A stretch of DNA of 21,517 nt from Didymodactylos carnosus (taxonomy: Eukaryota > Rotifera > Eurotatoria > Philodinida > Philodinidae), in contig CAJNOQ010003074.1 of the NCBI GenBank assembly GCA_905250885.1, positions 1 through 21,517 on the forward strand. The letters are read 5' to 3'. Below are positions 10,661 to 21,468 of the stretch, piece by piece. The notes below the pieces were generated by a model. It did no database searches and was not told the origin of the DNA. It was given only the letters and a program-made list of their open reading frames with translations. How positions within the stretch are numbered: the stretch's first letter is position 1; every line of letters begins with the position of its first letter. Position numbers and translations under genes: made by a program.

Positions 10661-11789
10661 CTATACTTTATCTGGATGAAGAGAGAGAAGCTTCTTATTT
10701 TATTATAAATACTGTATTTTAAAAGAGAGTATTGAACTATCATCTAGTGGCAGTTTTTCAAACAATAATAAATTGTTTTTTATTATCCTGTGAAGATGTT
10801 TTTTTTTAAAAACAAAAGAGAATGTGGAATTTGTTTTTACAGAAAACGACTTTTTCGTGCGTTTTTGTAACAACTTCATTTTTCTCCATAACACTTGAAA
10901 AGGGTTTTTGTAAATAATGTGATTCAGAAGTGCTGTAATATCCTTTCACCCACATTAAAACATTTTTTGAAAAACTCTGATGCCGATGAATTACCAAGAT
11001 ATATTTAGAAAGCTGACGGAGAATGTTGAATGCTTTACATATTATTCGGTAATTTTATTTTTCCAACAGCGAAAATCTTTGAAAAATTATTTATGTAACT
11101 TGCTGTAGGAAAAAAATTTTTTTTCGGATCTCATCCCTATAGACGACGTATTTCGGTAATTTTCTAAACATGTTTACGTTATTTTTGTCTACTTAATATT
11201 TATATTGTACATCGACAAAAAAACAGTCATATAGCAAGAAAAGAGTAAGTAAATTTTGGTATTTTCGTTCACACATTGAAAAAACTTTGAAGACTAAAAA
11301 ATCAGCAAAAATGCAGCTTCATTTTTTTTTTATCTGTTGTAGAAAAAAAATGCAAGAAACATCTTATAGCAATTGCTGGTTTTGACCTTTAGAAAAAAAA
11401 AAAGAGACAAAAATAGTACCAAAGTGAAAAGAAAAATATCATTGTGTAAAAATACAAACTAGAGTTTTAGAATATATACGCACATTTCAAAACTTAAAAA
11501 TATATTTTGAAGAAAAAAACATATCTAGCTTAAGAAAGAATAAATGCTACAAAAAATATTCTAGAAAATAGAAAAGCAGAATTTTTTACCGTGAAAAGTA
11601 GCGACTAGAAAGTACAAAATATTGAGTTATTTGATACTTTTTAAATCACAAGATGATCCTTCTCCGTTGATTCAGCTCGAGTTCTACGAATTTAAAAAAG
11701 AAAACAAACTTCTACTTGTAGAACCTTAAGCTTCATATAATATTTTTTAATTTTGCAGAGAAAATACTTCGACGAAGTCTAACGATTTT
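10661..11789. other. Intergenic region, 3' of calaxin
   Basis: This is AT-rich, oligo-A/T-rich sequence between calaxin and the convergent Fos-like gene. A polyadenylation signal AATAAA at 10767-10772 lies about 107 nt after the calaxin stop. No other gene, RNA or element is recognised; the short minus-strand frames around 10703-10997 are lysine/phenylalanine-rich and look like chance. Confidence 0.5.
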
Positions 11790-11939
11790 TTAACCCTTTC
11801 AGGACGGGATTATTTTTCGTGAATAAAACATATAAAATACTACAACATAAACATACAAAATACTTTTTTAAATTACTACGTCTCTCTGTTCAAAACAGTC
11901 AGTGGCCACTATAGTGGCCGCCCGTTCTGAAAGGGTTAA
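11790..11939. mobile_element. piggyBac-like MITE with TTAA target duplication
   Basis: The element is flanked by TTAA on both sides (11790-11793 and 11936-11939). Its terminal inverted repeats read CCCTTTCAGGACGGG on the left and the complement of CCCTTTCAGAACGGG on the right, with one mismatch. TTAA duplication and CCCTTT-type ends are typical of the piggyBac superfamily. The interior is only 142 nt and carries a perfect 16-nt palindrome GGCCACTATAGTGGCC (11904-11919). It has no coding capacity. It lies just beyond the 3' end of the Fos-like gene. Confidence 0.85.
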
Positions 11940-11951
11940 GATTCAAAAATG

Positions 11952-11957
11952 TTTATT
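11952..11957 (-). terminator. Candidate polyadenylation signal of the Fos-like gene
   Basis: AATAAA on the minus strand, about 54 nt after the stop codon of the Fos-like gene and about 12 nt before the right end of the MITE. Confidence 0.5.
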
Positions 11958-12010
11958 TATATTGTTTTCTCTCTAATTACTTGCTTTCCATCATGTTATA
12001 AATGCTATTT

Positions 12011-13398
12011 TTAAAATACTGGTGTAAGTGTCGGAGACGATGAATCTTCTTCGCTACTTGAGCCAAACTCTCTAGCACAATTTGTTATGAGCGTATTATT
12101 AGCACCACCCATTTCATAAGTGAACATTTGTCGAATATTTTCTGAAATATTTGTTGATTGAACCACAGAAGGTCCTGAATCTTGAGATATCATTCTTGTT
12201 GATGGATTTCGATCTATGAGATCAACCATTGGTTGTAAATGATTGTAATTTTGTTGTTGTTGATCATTGACAAACGATGAGGATGGTAATAATAATGATT
12301 GATTTTGTTGTTCTAAATAATTTGAGTTGGTTAAAAAGTAATTATCTTTCAATTGTGTTGAAGTGTACGGTATTTGGACGAGATAATTATTCGCCTCATC
12401 CGCTTTGTTTGTTGTAGTACAAACATGATGATAAGACGAGGAGACGATTGGTGCGTTGTAATCTCCTCGTGTGGTATTAATATCGGAAAAAGAGGTACGT
12501 GCTGTGTCCCCAAATAACATTTCTTCTATCGAATTTGATAACGATGATGGTAAACTATCATCGATCATACTTGTATTAACAAGATAATTGTTGCTTGTTG
12601 AGCACATTAGTTGTTGATCGTTAATTGCTCTTGATTGATTTTGATTAAGTTGACATACATTTGAATGATTCATCAGTACTTTTTCTAATTCTTCATGTTT
12701 TTTCTTGAGTTGTCTGAGATTTTCCTTTAATTGTGCATTTTTATTTAATTCAGTTTCATGTTCTTTTTCTAAAAAAGTAATAACATCTTCACGTTTTTCA
12801 CGACATTTTGTTGCTGCTACACGATTTCTTTCACGTCTCATTCTAGAAAAAGACTCAATTAATAATAATTATTAAAATTACTTTTTAGAATCACATACCG
12901 ACGCTTCTCCTCTTCGTCTGGGGGTAATATTTCATATTTAGATTTTCGACCAGTAAACAATGTTTTAGCCGGACGTTTGCGAGGATTGACCGTTATTGGT
13001 CCATATCTAAAACAAAAAGTAAAAAACGTGTGTTGAACTTTATTTTATTTCCAGTATATAGCTTACTTGACATGGCCGTCAGATAGCGTTTGTCGATCTC
13101 GGTTTTTTCTTTTTTCTGAATGTGAAGATGAGGATGAAGGTGAAGAATTTTGTACTGATGATGATACTACATTGGAATCGTTATACATTGCTATTATTAT
13201 TGGCTGTTGTGTGATATTTACTAATGGTGGAGATGTTGATGGTGATCTTAACCATTTCTCAATTTGTGCAACAGGATCAATAGACGATGAGACTTTAAAA
13301 TCAGCCTCAATGGTTGGTTCATCGAATGACAACGATAGATCTACGGGATAAACGTATGATCTCTCGTTATTGGAGTTAACTCCATTTAATAGATTCAT
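12011..13398 (-). CDS. Fos-family bZIP transcription factor, 3 exons
   Basis: This is a nuclear AP-1-type factor expected to bind DNA as a heterodimer, probably with Jun. Exons on the minus strand are 13398-13067, 13006-12899 and 12842-12011, giving 423 aa. The stretch PPDEEEKRRMRRERNRVAAT (residues 139-158) matches Fos (PEEEEKRRIRRERNKMAAA), followed by KCREKRED, so the NxxAAxxCR signature is present. The zipper has d positions L171, E178, L185, L192, L199 and H206, in register with Fos down to the terminal histidine. The rest is Ser/Asn/Gln-rich, with an acidic Ser tail ending SSPTLTPVF. ATF3/JDP2 is the alternative, but the EEEKRR lead-in favours Fos. The first ATG is at 13398; a TTTTTAG acceptor-like site lies just upstream at about 13436, so a 5'UTR intron or spliced leader is possible. 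Introns are 56 and 60 nt. Confidence 0.87.
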
Positions 13399-13557
13399 AG
13401 TTTTAAATAAATAAAGATAATACTGATAGCTCAACCTAAAAACAAGAATTATATTAGAGTGTCAAAAACAAAAAAATAGAATAAAAAAAAAACTTTTGCA
13501 AACTTCTCTTTTTTTCTCTGTTCTATTTTTATTCTGCATACTACTCTCAAATGATAT

Positions 13558-13565
13558 TTACGTCA
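13558..13565 (-). promoter_or_regulatory. CRE/ATF-like site upstream of the Fos-like gene
   Basis: TGACGTAA on the minus strand, 160 nt before the start codon. fos genes of other animals carry CRE sites in their promoters, so the placement is plausible. It is a single 8-nt match and may be chance. Confidence 0.3.
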
Positions 13566-16461
13566 TCCCACACACATACATAACATTACTGGTTCTTTTA
13601 TTATAGCAAAATCGAAAAAAAAAAGATCTTCGATTCGATATGTGCATACATATAGAGAGACATAATATGTGGGAGTAAGAAAAGGTAACTTTAGAATACT
13701 TTCACATGTATACACTTGTGTATCTCGTCTTATTCGACAATAATTAATTATATTTGTTCACCCTGAGAGACTTTAAAGTTATAAATGACAAACACCATAC
13801 CTTTAGTCGAGAATTAATCATCGTTTGATGAATAAGAATATTTTTATATTATTTTATTTTAAGTTCAACCTACATCTTTTTTTTAAGTTTTATGTATTCA
13901 GATTTGATCAAACTATAAAAATTCGTATGGGTGGATGTTAGAGAATAGAGAGAAAGCATATGACATAACCAAAACAGTAACTAAAAAGTCATCTTGCTAC
14001 ATGAAAGGGATACTTTTGTTTACACTAAAGCGAACTTGCTAAATGATAGACACTTTGAAAATAAGATTATGTTTTCTATTTTTTTTTTTGTATTTACATA
14101 TAGTAAGGAGATAAAAGTAGTTATACGCCTTCTTCTACACGAAGATTTAGTTTGGTTAAAATGGTGGAAAAGAAAAGAAAATGATTCTTCTCCCTCTCCC
14201 AGTGGTAGATCATTACGTATTCGTAAGTATTAGTTTATAAAAGAGATTACAAGACTTGATGAGTCCGACTCCGATCGATTCAAGTTCTTACATAAATCAA
14301 CAGGAACATTTTCAGTTTTTCAATATTATTAGTATGGAATGTGCAATAAGTTTATTAGGTAACTTTTTCTATTATAATAAGATTGATGTGTTGTACGGCA
14401 TAGGAGAAACGAAATATAAATAACAATAGTCAAAAAGGTTTTAAAATATTATCGAACTCGAACTCGCTTTATAACTTGGACTCGATACCCTCGCACAACC
14501 CTGACAGATTATACAATATCTTTTTAATATATTATACAGTTCAGCCTATTTTATCAACAGATTTACTACATTAAAATATGCTCTTTTTAATTGAAAAAAA
14601 ATATGTAGTCATAAAAATACCTTAAAATTGACTATGTATGATTGTAGATTGTGGGTGTTTATCGTAATGTAATTTCTTAAAAAGTGCAGTGTATATTTCC
14701 TTCAAGAAAAATGTTTAAATGACAGTATTTATTGAAAAAAGTAAAAAAGAGATAAATGATAGGATACGTTTTTTTAAGAATAAAAATCATTTCTTTTTTT
14801 CGCTTCCTGGATCAGAGAAAATAATATTATTTATTCAAGTCATTATGATACAGCATATTTTTTTTCAACTCGAATCTTGATTTATATTCTCATTTTTAAG
14901 ATATTGACAACGGTATGAAATCAAATTCCTTAGATAAAGTTCTTTTTTTTTATTAAAGTTGAATCAAATGATGATCCGTATTTAGATTGACGGACAAAAT
15001 CAAATTTATAGATATGACACACTTTTCATAATTACAATCATTTTATTATCAGTTTATCTTATTATGTAAAAAAAGAACATATTATTGTGTACAATATAAA
15101 ATCATTAGTTCTAAAGATAAAAAAACTAGATATGCGCATGTAAAGAAAGAAAAACAATTTGCAGTAACTATATTCAATGAATCAATAATTGGTGTGACTT
15201 CCACTTTTCGTATTAGTAATACTATAACTATAAGATTCATTTTCTCTCAATTTTTTTCTCTCATTTTTTTTTAGTTATGTCATTAGTAAATAATACGTCA
15301 TGTTCTAGACAATGACAGAAAGATACAGATTCACTTCGTTCTCTACCACATTGAAAGACGATAAAAAAAATTATTTTTTTTCTTTTTGCATTTCTTCTTT
15401 TTTTTTTTTGATCTTTTTGACAAGCAGATTTTTTTTCTCGCATTTTTTCCATATGTATGTTTTTGTACATACAACAAGAAAATGTATATGTAAAAGAATC
15501 TTAGAAATGTTTGCTGTTTTACCCTATACATCTTATACTATAATATGAGGAAGAATGAGAAATCAGAATAAATTCTTGATTTTGGATGGGTACAAAAAAG
15601 AAGAAGATATTACCTCTAATTTATTTTTATTTTTGTTCAAAATACAATAAAATAACGTTATGTTGTGTAATAACGCATAATAAACCCATAAATGTAAAAA
15701 TTCTTATATGCTGTTTTTTTAGGACTAGTATACGTATAAAAAATATAATATTCTAATTCTCTATGTAAGGACGATTAAAAACGCACGATGCAGTCAGTTT
15801 TCTTCTTTTTCTTTTATAAAGAAATGACCTTATTTTTAAAAATCTTATTACTTACGTTTATTTTAAATAAATAACTATATTGTCAGTGTGTAGAAGAAGT
15901 AAATAGAAAAGCAATAGACTAGCTATATATACAAAAAAAGTATCTTTTCTGCTCTTATATTTGTGCGCAGAGAAAGAACTAATAAAAAAATCGCATAGAT
16001 TTTCTTTCTACTGAAAACAAAAATTAGGTATATCTATTGTGAAGTAATTACGTGCTGTCTAGTGTGCAAACACCATATCGTATCAGTATACTGTCATCAT
16101 AGGTGCATGGTAAATTCATTTAGACAAAAAAAGCCGGAGACATTGATTATTCATACGTGCTGTAATTCTAGAAAAAATAAACGATATGAGATATTTGTTG
16201 GGACGCTCACATCACTAGAAATGTTTTCGTCCTCGACGGCGAACATACTGTTCTAGAAAGTCTATATAAAATCTGATTATTTTCAATAGAAAATTTCAAA
16301 ATCGGCGTAGTAAACTCTTCTTGAAACTTTATGCGTTTTCGGCAGCGTTGTGAAATTTTGAAAAAATAAATCGCCGACGAAACTGACAAGTCTCGCTTTC
16401 ACCTTTGACAAATTTCTGTACGTGATATAATCTCTAGTATAAGAAAAATGACTATCAAAAA
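13566..16461. other. Gene-poor AT-rich region
   Basis: The first few hundred bases are presumably the promoter of the Fos-like gene. Beyond that I see long A/T runs, for example 15250-15460 on both strands, and short biased frames. A stretch at about 14100-14230 reads open and ends near a donor-like GTAAGT (14223), but it matches nothing I know. The lysine- and phenylalanine-rich frames near 15261-15548 are low-complexity artefacts. No gene, RNA or complete element is supported. Confidence 0.5.
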
Positions 16462-17098
16462 TCATTCCCAACTGTCCAGCGCCGTTCATGTTCATATTTT
16501 GATGATTGTTACAGTCAATGATATAGGTAAAAAGTGCAAAAGAATTTGGATTGATGCAGCTTGATTGTACAGTTATGAAGGATTAAAGTTTTTTGATAGG
16601 TAATGTCACAGTATTTGCAGTGTTTTTTGTTTTTTTCATCTCTCAATAACAAAGCATTAAAAAATTATTTGCAAACACATCTTATCTATGGCTATTAGCA
16701 GTAAAAATTTACAGCTCTGAAGTGTTTTGTTATTAAGAGATGAAAAAAACAAAAAACTCTGCAAACACTATGATATTACCTATCAAAAAACTTTAATCCT
16801 TCATAACCAGGACTGGCGCGAGCAAAATTATGATACCGTGCGAAAATTTATTTTTGCGCCCCCACCTCTTCTCGAAATATGCGCCCCCACCCCTTCTGTC
16901 TGTACCTGTTGAAATGCGCCTGATCAGTATTAGAAAACCGAGACGTCCCGGGCGGTCGCCCGCCCCTTCCGCCGGCCATGTTCATAACTGTACAATTAAG
17001 CTGCATCAATCCAAATTCTTTTGTACTTTTTACCTATATCATTGACTGTAACAATCATCAAAATATGAACATGAACGGCGTTGGACAGTTGGGAATAA
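16462..17098. repeat. Large palindromic (foldback/MITE-like) element
   Basis: The left arm (about 16462-16655) is the reverse complement of the right arm (about 16722-17098) once a 173-nt insertion in the right arm is removed. The arms differ at only a handful of positions, and the loop is about 66 nt. The outer end reads CATTCCCAACTGTCCAGCG on the left and its near-complement on the right. There is no coding capacity. Outer target duplications are not clear. It does not resemble the palindrome in the kinesin intron. Confidence 0.9.
16808..16980. mobile_element. hAT-like non-autonomous element nested in the palindrome
   Basis: The 173-nt insertion is bounded by perfect 8-bp direct repeats TTCATAAC (16800-16807 and 16981-16988). 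It begins CAGGACTGGCG and ends with the complement of CATGGCCGGCG, an imperfect terminal inverted repeat. An 8-bp duplication and CAGG-type ends are hallmarks of hAT transposons. It is much more GC-rich than its surroundings and holds two copies of GCGCCCCCAC (16856-16865 and 16881-16890). No coding sequence is present. Confidence 0.87.
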
Positions 17099-18479
17099 TC
17101 ACGTTTAGAAATTTATTTGTTTTTACTATGATATATCCTCTGACTAAATAATAGTTCAGAATTTGTTTATTTCATAGCTAAGCTTCAAACCATACTATTC
17201 AACCTTAGCAGAAGATACAGTGGACATCCACTGTGTCCATAAAAGATTTCAATTTTATACGTTTTTTCCACTATCTTCATATTAATTCTCGTTCTAGAAA
17301 TCGTCCAAAAAAGCAGAAAAATTTGGTGTCAAGTTCTAATATAATTAAATATTGTAGAGAACTAAATTGATGAACATTATTTTCCGATGGTTTCAGGTAG
17401 AAAACTGCGTGGATTAAAAAACGTAACCCGAACTCGGTCCGATCACAGTGTGCATTTTTTGCATAGCATGTGGACACGTGATTTTGTTTTATCAGAAACG
17501 TGCTTTTTGCTTGGAAATGATTGTGTATCATTCAGAGGATGACCTTCAAGCAAAAAAGATTCTTCTGAAAATATGTTTTTTCAACCGAAAATTCCCGAGA
17601 GGTGTTTGCTTTGCCCGAATTTTTTCGAAGATGTTTTGTTTTTCTAAAAAGTTGTGTGTTATACATCCTTCCTAAGCGGTGTTATAAACCACTTAGAAAA
17701 AATAAAAAAAATTTTTCTCCGTGATTTTAGATCTCCACTAGTGGATAGTTGATAGTGTCTAGATTCAGAACATATGTTGTTTTAGCCTATAAGTCGTTTG
17801 CTTTTTATACAAAAGTGCACGTGTTTTTGATGCTAGTGTTTTCAGTCGATTTCAGTCAATTCATTCGATTTCTGCAGATACATTAATTTCTAATTTTGTT
17901 TTCTTAATTTATTGCCACTATCAATTTTTTATCATTGCCTTCTGTTTCTTTTTATGGACAACGAAAAAATGTTTGTTTGCTTGCTGCTGCAAGATGTCGA
18001 CTACACAGATAGAAAAAGAAAAGAGTACCACGGATCATTTGTCATACCTTTCTGCATAAAAAGTGTCGCAAATATATGTTCGTTTAGACTCGAAATCGAT
18101 TCAAATTTTCTGCAAATACTTGTCGATGTTAGGTCGATATCATCAACTAAAATCGCCTCTTTATTTCTTATTATTTTAGGAGTTGTAAAGTGCAGTCCAT
18201 TTTTTTCCACTTTTTTCATTGTGGCACTAGTACGAGTCTCGTTGAAAACGCTTTTTAAGGCGACTAATCAGTTTTTTGCAACCGTACAAAAACGAAAATT
18301 TTCTTTATTATGTAAAAAATTACATTACACACATGGTGGAATCGAACATTAGAACTATGAATTGTAAGTATCAACTTTAATTTTAGCTAATTAGTTAAAA
18401 GAAATTGAACGAGCTTGATCGTATGAAATGTGATCATACACATCATGCGTATCCGTAACAGTGATCATCTGACTGAATA
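17099..18479. other. Gene-poor AT-rich region
   Basis: No recognisable gene. A 146-codon plus-strand frame (17912-18352) and a 72-codon minus-strand frame (18219-18001, reading MKKVEKNGLHFTTPKIIRNK at its start) overlap. Neither matches a known family, and at most one could be real. A hairpin lies at 17217-17234. Confidence 0.45.
17217..17234. repeat. Short hairpin
   Basis: ACAGTGGA and TCCACTGT form an 8-bp stem with a 2-nt loop. Function unknown; possibly a remnant of a foldback element. Confidence 0.5.
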
Positions 18480-19185
18480 GTAGTCATTTATATTTTTCAT
18501 AATGCTAGTTGATAGAATTTATCAAAATATACTTACATTCATCTAGTGAAAACTCACCTCAATTAATTCAAAACATAATGATTTTTCGCTTAATTATTTT
18601 AAGGCATGAGTTGAGTTGATAGTGCATATTCACTACCACAGATAGCATTGCCGTTCACTTTCTAGAACACAAAAAGATATAACAGATCGTTTTAATATAA
18701 TATTATTTTTAGTATCTTTTCTAACATACCACTCCATCATCGTCCTGGGAATTTCCATGATCGATATTATCATCGTCGTCCTGTATATTTTTATTTCGAT
18801 TTTTTTTCTTTTTTTGACAAATAAATATGAAATATGATTGCGAATTTAGAAATTGTATAATATCTTCGAGATAATATTCTCTGACATCAAATGTTTGACC
18901 TTGAATTTCAATAACTGAGCAATTAATAAATATTCACGAAATAATGTGATGGCTAGAAAGTCAACGTAACAGATCATTCAGCGCACTACTAGAAGCATAA
19001 ATAGTCAAATAAAGTATATCTGACATAAGAACCATTTTTAATGATGGATATGCTTTCAACATATCCATTACAAACAACAAGTAAAAAATCCGTATTAATA
19101 TCACATTCGCCTATAATACAAAAATATTTACAAATCATAAAACCATAATACTTCAATCGCTTTCGAAACTGGCAAACAGTACTTC
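18480..19185 (-). pseudogene. DHX9-like DExH RNA helicase pseudogene, block B (helicase core, N-terminal half)
   Basis: Read on the minus strand, pieces match the first RecA-like domain of DHX9/maleless in order. STVCQFRKRLK (about 19185-19150) corresponds to motif Ib TVGVLLRRL. ECDINTDFLLVV corresponds to HERDINTDFLLVV just after the DEIH box. Then come MLKAYPSLKMVLMSD, LFREY, VIEIQGQTFDVREYYLEDII, NGNAICGSEYALSTQL and SEKSLCFELIE, and finally a decayed copy of the ALLKYI exon near 18504-18480. The frame changes several times, the SAT motif III is lost, and a DEIH box is not present. A normal intron is retained (18729-18662, GTATGT to CTAG), so this is a DNA-level copy, not a processed one. 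It lies downstream of block A although it encodes the upstream part of the protein. Confidence 0.85.
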
Positions 19186-19413
19186 TGTAAATAAGAAGAA
19201 CTTCAAAATATCATAGGATAGGAGGTCATTTGAATTAATTTTGAATGGATTATAGAATTTTTACAACGCACGCAAAAATGGGAAATTTCATCGAAACAGA
19301 TTTTTGCTACCTGAATGAAATCTACTTGCATATTTGATTTCTATCTTTCCTTTACATAAATCGACGTGAAAGTGAACACAATCGATTATTCTTCTAAAAG
19401 TAGATACACATAC

Positions 19414-20475
19414 TCTTGCAGCAAGAGTCTTGCTCCAAATGTGATTCTCATTGTTGATGCATTTAAGCATTTTCTATTACAGAATTCTAATTCCACTTGT
19501 TCACCATCACGCATTCTAAACTCATTAATAATACAAAACTACTATTCTAGTTCTTCTTCTCTTGACTACTTACTTTTCTTTTTCCCATTGTTGAAATACA
19601 TTTAATAATGGTACATGACCACTGTAGCACGTTTTCCAGCCAACGATTTATCCCACAAATATGTTTTACATCATGCAGAAATGACTCAAGAAAACTTGTG
19701 CACGACACAATGGTGCATGCAGCGTGTCCAACCCTAGAATAGAAGCTGTACAATTATTTCGTCTATACGCTTGATAGATAGAAGAACTTCCTAAAATAAT
19801 CATTTTACCAATATTTGGTTCAATAGGCAAACACGCCAACATTTTGCCCAATGATGTGTTAATTCATCATTTTCATCACATAAACAGAAGTAATGCACAA
19901 AGCTATGGTAATTAAGAAAATATTATATGTACAAACTTTACCATGAAAATTCTAGAGATGTCCATTTATAGTAGCAGTTCTTCATTATCTAGTACTCGGC
20001 TGTTCAATTTCATTGATAGAATAACTCTCTCAAACTCACTTTTTAATGCAACTTCTGATTCTGCTACTGCATCCATGAGCGCTTGTTCGATTGCTTTCAT
20101 CAAAAATTCTTTAATACCTCCCAGGCGTAAAAGTTTAATAGCCATAGCTAATTCATGCACCGGTGTTTGAAATATTTCTGGTGTCAAATAATTATCCAGT
20201 TTTTTATAACGTGCTTTAGAACATAGATAAAAACAGCAACTCGAAGAAACACGTCCAGCTCGACCTTTACGTTGAGTTAAATTAGTTTTTGATGTCCAAA
20301 CCCTAACACTGGTTCACAGACATGATATTATTATTCACGAGGCAATTGTGAATGTAACGGCAGTATAAAATAAGCTGATAAACCAAATCGTGGATCCTGT
20401 TGAAAATATTTTAATAGTGCTGATATCAAATTCCATCTAGGTAGAAAAACAAGAACAGCAATATTATCACCCAAA
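19414..20475 (-). pseudogene. DHX9-like DExH RNA helicase pseudogene, block A (second RecA domain to C-terminal helical region)
   Basis: On the minus strand the block opens with [20 protein letters not shown] and PLHSQLPRE, matching DHX9 VLVFLPGWN and LPLHSQIPREE. About 58 residues are then missing, including motif V (TNIAETSIT), and reading resumes at [18 protein letters not shown], so motif [10 protein letters not shown] is intact. Next come [27 protein letters not shown] and, in another frame, LGKMLACLPIEPNIGKMIIL, then VGHAACTIVSCTSF, and HVPLLNVFQQWEKEK joined over a retained 62-nt intron to MRDGEQVELEFCNRKCLNAS. Several frameshifts and the motif V deletion make it non-functional. The last exon ends at a good donor (19413, GTATGT), after which the expected next exon is absent. 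Confidence 0.9.
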
Positions 20476-21369
20476 CTACAGATATATTTGAATTGATATG
20501 AATAATTCTGGTAATTTTTGTACCGCCTGAGCTCATGGACCTGCCTGGTTCTCCATTAATACTAAACCAAACTTTTGGAAACTTATGCCATTTTATTCCG
20601 GACACTTTACTCTATATATACTGCTAAGATGTCTTTTCTATCTTATTCCCTTAGTGTACAGTAACCAAAACACTTTGTTTTTGGGTTCTTTTTTCTTAAT
20701 TAACATTTTTCTTCTTAAGGTGAGCGAAATAAAACCTTTTTTTTGTTTTTGTGCAGTATGTTATCTGTTGTATCAAGCTGCAGTTTTAGTTTTGCCTAAT
20801 CTTTTTCAGTTTTTATGAAAACTTCGACGGAATTTGTGATCCACGAAAAGTGAAAAACCGTGTCATACCCCATTTAAGCTTCTCCTGAGCACCTAAGGTA
20901 TAGGACCTAGAGATTTAATTTTTTTACTACATATGTGAAATGACTAATCATTCAATGTCTAAAGATTTGAAGGCTACTGGTTACTTGCCAATAGAGAAAA
21001 TTCCAAAATACATTAGAGTGTCCCACTCCTAAACTTTTGTGGAACACGCAAACACATCTCTGAAGATAGATAAAACTTATGAGAAGCCGCTGTAATAATG
21101 CAAAAAACTGCCCGTATTATATGATTAAAGGCACAAAGCTATAGTTATTTTTAATAGATTACTAATCCGTCCGACAATCGCGATTGTTTGTTAGGGAATT
21201 TTGCCATAAAACTTTAAATTTACGTTTTCAAATGTAAATTAATTCCCTTTAATTTTATTGTCAAACTAAGTAAACTCAACTTAGTCACTAATTTTTATAA
21301 ATATTCCACCAAATATTGTAGTTCTTCTAAAAAGCTTATTTTGGCTCTTTGCAGACTTAGTTTGTTGTG
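20476..21369. other. Region without a recognisable gene
   Basis: No helicase similarity continues upstream of 20475. A hydrophobic 77-codon plus-strand frame (20585-20818) is rich in F, L and Y as expected from T-rich DNA, and I do not take it as a gene. No element boundaries could be assigned. Confidence 0.45.
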
Positions 21370-21468
21370 TTCGCGGTAACGTCCTTCGCGGTAATGTCGT
21401 TCGCGGTAACGTCCTTCGCGGTAATGTCGTTCGCGGTAATGTCGTTCTGTGTATTCGCGGTAATGTTG
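21370..21468. repeat. 15-bp tandem repeat (minisatellite)
   Basis: Five head-to-tail 15-bp units (TTCGCGGTAACGTCC or TTCGCGGTAATGTCG) at 21370-21444 are followed by a 9-nt partial unit and a sixth unit at 21454-21468. The first four units alternate between the two variants, a 30-bp higher-order period. Because 15 is a multiple of three, the minus strand is open across the array and encodes a TTLPR/RTLPR pentapeptide repeat (frame 21499-21281). No family is recognised. Confidence 0.85.

Noticed and set aside
14255-14275. Hammerhead-ribozyme-like CTTGATGAGTCCGACTCCGA
   Set aside because: The conserved CGAAA core after stem II is absent and flanking stems do not form.
15261-15548. Overlapping open frames on both strands
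   Set aside because: They arise from poly-A/poly-T runs and encode lysine- or phenylalanine-rich low-complexity peptides.
18335-18347. tRNA B-box-like GTTCGATTCCACC on the minus strand
   Set aside because: No A box, acceptor stem or cloverleaf can be built around it.
17912-18352. 146-codon plus-strand open frame
   Set aside because: Composition is F/L/S-rich as expected from AT-rich DNA, it matches no family and lacks splice or context support.
20585-20818. Hydrophobic 77-codon frame resembling a membrane protein
   Set aside because: T-rich DNA gives such frames by chance; no homology or gene context.
21370-21468. CRISPR-like repeats
   Set aside because: Units are directly adjacent with no spacers, and the DNA is eukaryotic.
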